Below, piece by piece: positions 5,193 to 6,229 of a DNA stretch of 6,229 nucleotides. Location of the stretch: the NCBI GenBank assembly GCA_012800685.1, contig JAAZIT010000376.1, positions 1 through 6,229 on the forward strand. Direction: 5' to 3'. The translations under genes and the position numbers were made by a program. The notes below the pieces were generated by a model, which was not told where the DNA came from, searched no databases, and worked only from the letters and a program-made list of their open reading frames with translations. The first letter of the stretch is position 1, and the number at the start of each line of letters is the position of its first letter. The DNA comes from Clostridiales bacterium (lineage in GTDB: Bacteria > Bacillota > Clostridia > Oscillospirales > Ruminococcaceae).

Positions 5193-5199
5193 AAAGGAG
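5193..5199 (+). promoter_or_regulatory. Ribosome binding site AAAGGAG that selects the GTG start at 5210
   Basis: AAAGGAG ends 10 nt before the GTG at 5210. The earlier in-frame GTG at 5141 has no such site and would place the start in the repeat region. Confidence 0.6.
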
Positions 5200-5209
5200 A
5201 CATAAAGTA

Positions 5210-5503
5210 GTGAAATGCAAAATTTCAAAGCCAGTAGACAAGCCATTATTTGTAGTAGTAAACCATGAAAAGGATTTAAAGTCAGGCTATAAAACAACAA
5301 TGAACACTATTATATTGAACGGAACAGATGCAACAGAAATAATCGAAATACTAAAAAAGACTAGAGAAAAGAGCATTAAATACCACTACTTTCTAGTACT
5401 AGAGGATTGGCGTAGTCGGATTACTCTAATGCAGTTTTTGCAGGAAAACGGATTTAAGTACATAGTTGGTAAAATTTTGGATGAACAGGGGGAAACAGAA
5501 TGA
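5210..5503 (+). CDS. Hypothetical protein, first gene after the repeat region
   Basis: 97 residues from a GTG start; a longer version from GTG 5141 would add 23 residues translated from repeat DNA and is less likely. No family recognised. The N-terminal half has beta-like segments (PLFVVVNHE, TMNTIILNG), then an amphipathic helix (ATEIIEILKKTREKSIK), a strand (YHYFLVLED), a helix (RITLMQFLQENGF) and a last strand (KYIVGKILD). The pattern suggests a small alpha/beta fold. There is no signal peptide, membrane span or catalytic motif that I can name. Its stop overlaps the next start by 4 nt (ATGA). It opens a second gene cluster that may have its own promoter in the repeat region. Confidence 0.75.
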   Translation: MKCKISKPVDKPLFVVVNHEKDLKSGYKTTMNTIILNGTDATEIIEILKKTREKSIKYHYFLVLEDWRSRITLMQFLQENGFKYIVGKILDEQGETE

Positions 5504-5688
5504 AAGAAGTTATCGCAGAAATGATTGAAATTTTGAAACAAGAATTTAATGCACGAACTAAATGTGAGAAACAACAGATAAACGACGATTGTAAGCATAT
5601 GTGTAAGAGCACTCAAATATGGCAATGTCAGAAGGCAATCATGCTAAGAGATAAGTTAGAAGAATTAAAGAATAAGGTGGAGGGGTGA
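5500..5688 (+). CDS. Small helical hypothetical protein with four cysteines
   Basis: 62 residues, unrecognised. AGGGGG at 5487-5492 is 7 nt upstream of the ATG, which overlaps the previous stop. The protein is almost entirely helical by composition (VIAEMIEILKQEF at the start, IMLRDKLEELKNKV at the end). Cysteines at 22, 31, 35 and 43 lie in the central segment; C31-x3-C35 could help hold a metal or form a helical hairpin, but spacing does not match a named zinc motif. Its stop at 5686-5688 is directly followed by the ATG at 5689. Function unknown. Confidence 0.7.
   Translation: MKEVIAEMIEILKQEFNARTKCEKQQINDDCKHMCKSTQIWQCQKAIMLRDKLEELKNKVEG
5679..5684 (+). promoter_or_regulatory. Ribosome binding site GGAGGG that selects the 5695 start
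   Basis: GGAGGG lies 10 nt before ATG 5695 but only 4 nt before ATG 5689. Together with the family's usual MREIKFRGK start, this favours 5695. Confidence 0.55.
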
Positions 5689-5694
5689 ATGAGG

Positions 5695-5871
5695 ATGAGG
5701 GAAATTAAATTTAGAGGAAAAAGAAAAGATAATGGCGAATGGGTATATGGTTGTTTATGCTGTATAGACAACGAGCCTGTAATTGTTGAAGGAAGCATGA
5801 AATGGGTAGACGGTTCTGAATTATATTGTAATACGTTTCATTTTGTTATTCCAGAAACTATCGGTCCATAA
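5695..5871 (+). CDS. YopX-family protein, N-terminal part only (broken gene)
   Basis: 58 residues from ATG 5695 (60 from ATG 5689). It opens with the typical YopX (PF09643) start MREIKFRGKRKDNGEWVYG and runs to FHFVIPETIGP, matching the family up to the conserved 'ETIGQ' point. It then meets TAA at 5869-5871, with in-frame TAA and TGA directly after. Full-length YopX proteins are usually 120-150 residues and continue with a 'YTGLKDKNG..IYEGDI' block, which is missing here. The matching C-terminal end is present just downstream in another frame. YopX proteins are frequent in Bacillota phages and have no established biochemical function. The short product may still be made, but the gene looks truncated by deletion and frameshift. 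Confidence 0.75.
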   Translation: MREIKFRGKRKDNGEWVYGCLCCIDNEPVIVEGSMKWVDGSELYCNTFHFVIPETIGP

Positions 5872-5992
5872 TAATGATACAAGACTACTTGGACACAGAA
5901 ACACCGGAAGCAGCTATGATATTGATTTCAATATTGAGGTTATCGGCAACATATACGAGAACCCAGAGTTGTTAAAAGGGGTTGATGAATAA
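5870..5992 (+). pseudogene. C-terminal remnant of the YopX-family gene, +1 frame
   Basis: The frame starting at 5870 is open to TAA 5990-5992. Its last residues, FNIEVIGNIYENPELL, are the characteristic YopX C-terminus, with KGVDE after. It lies +1 relative to the N-terminal part and contains no ATG, GTG or TTG codon before the conserved block, so it cannot be translated independently. About 17 codons at the junction do not resemble the usual central YopX block, so the lesion is probably a deletion or rearrangement plus frameshift rather than a single lost base. The stop shares one base with the next ATG, which suggests the parent gene ran intact through this point. Confidence 0.75.
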
Positions 5993-6229
5993 TGAAATTA
6001 ATAGACGCTGACGAATTAAAAGATTGGATAACAGGACATTGCGACATAGAACTTGACGAAGCAACCGAGGGTGAAATATTAAGAGTAATTGACGACCAAT
6101 TCACAGCCTTTGATGTGGATAAAGTTGTGGAACAGCTAAAAGAATGCGAAAGATACGTTTATGATGCGGTTAGCGATGAGGACAACTATGTAATAGACAC
6201 GGAAAAAGCCATTGAAATCGTGAAAGGAG
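5992..6229 (+). CDS. Small phage hypothetical protein, N-terminal part (3' end outside window)
   Basis: 79 complete codons before the window ends. The ATG overlaps the YopX stop by one base (TAATG), and AAAAGGGG at 5974-5981 is the likely ribosome binding site. The protein starts MKLIDADELKDWI and contains IDDQFTAFDVDKVVEQLKE, a combination I recognise from short uncharacterised early proteins of Clostridia-type phages that begin M(R/K)LIDAD and carry 'FDVDKVVEQL'. It is strongly acidic and apparently soluble. The later part (DNYVIDTEKAIEIVKGG) continues past the end. No biochemical function is known to me. The position among accessory genes downstream of the putative origin gives no further clue. 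Confidence 0.7.
   Translation, partial: MKLIDADELKDWITGHCDIELDEATEGEILRVIDDQFTAFDVDKVVEQLKECERYVYDAVSDEDNYVIDTEKAIEIVKG

Larger units (their letters stand above)
4906..5209. other. Putative replication origin: iteron-like array around an AT-rich core
   Basis: These 304 bp contain no supported gene. Two clusters of an 8-bp motif CGGTTACA and its inverse flank a nearly pure A/T core (about 4999-5090) with long A and T runs and TATATA steps. Cluster 1 (4915-4998) has four direct copies, then two inverted ones. Cluster 2 (5091-5155) repeats the order with two direct copies and one inverted copy. The tandem CGGTTACACGGTTACA (4915-4930, 5091-5106) and the element TGTAACCAAGTA (4981-4992, 5144-5155) are identical in both clusters. 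Iterons on both sides of an AT-rich unwinding region next to a helicase gene are the known plan of the SaPI ori and resemble other phage origins. Alternative: an operator region controlling the downstream genes. Both could hold. Confidence 0.55.

Noticed and set aside
5141..5209. GTG 5141 start for the gene ending at 5503
   Set aside because: It would translate repeat DNA, lacks a ribosome binding site, and a well-placed AAAGGAG serves GTG 5210.
5866..5875. Programmed +1 frameshift joining the YopX halves
   Set aside because: There is no recognisable slippery site or stimulatory structure, and the expected central YopX block is absent, so decay explains the data better. Kept only as an alternative in the findings.

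Overview
This 6.2 kb window reads as the early recombination and DNA-replication module of a temperate phage or prophage from a low-GC Gram-positive-type host, most likely a Bacillota lineage (Clostridia or Negativicutes). Grounds: AT-rich DNA, strong AGGAGG-type ribosome binding sites, every gene on the + strand, start/stop overlaps of 1 to 59 nt, and a run of typical siphophage early families (Gam-like, ERCC4 nuclease, ERF, SSB, CHC2 zinc finger, VirE/VapE-type ATPase, YopX). No integrase, repressor, structural gene, tRNA, rRNA or CRISPR is visible, so prophage and free phage cannot be told apart.

Layout. Positions 1-158 hold the C-terminal end of a pentapeptide-repeat protein encoded by 15-bp tandem DNA repeats. 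From 245 a compact operon begins: a coiled-coil hypothetical (245-517), a 57-residue Cys-rich putative zinc protein (552-725), a small hypothetical (667-921), a Gam-like DNA-end/nuclease-inhibitor protein (911-1396), an ERCC4-type nuclease (1418-1972), an ERF single-strand annealing protein (1969-2571), SSB (2564-2938), a CHC2 zinc-finger primase-like protein without a catalytic domain (2954-3484) and a VirE/VapE-like P-loop ATPase (3475-4905).

Positions 4906-5209 contain no gene but are highly structured. Six copies of CGGTTACA on the + strand and three inverted GTAACC copies form two similarly organised clusters around a core made almost only of A and T. It lies directly 3' of the VapE-like gene, the arrangement expected of an initiator gene followed by its iteron-type replication origin. 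This is the most interesting part of the window.

After it comes a second run of small genes: two hypotheticals (5210-5503, 5500-5688), a broken YopX-family gene whose N- and C-terminal parts are both recognisable but in different frames (5695-5992), and the start of a small phage hypothetical that runs off the end (5992-6229).

How the genes may work together (inference from families): Gam-like protein protects DNA ends, the ERCC4 nuclease cuts or resects structured DNA, ERF anneals the single strands, and SSB coats them. The CHC2 protein and the VapE-like ATPase would open and prime DNA at the adjacent repeat array.
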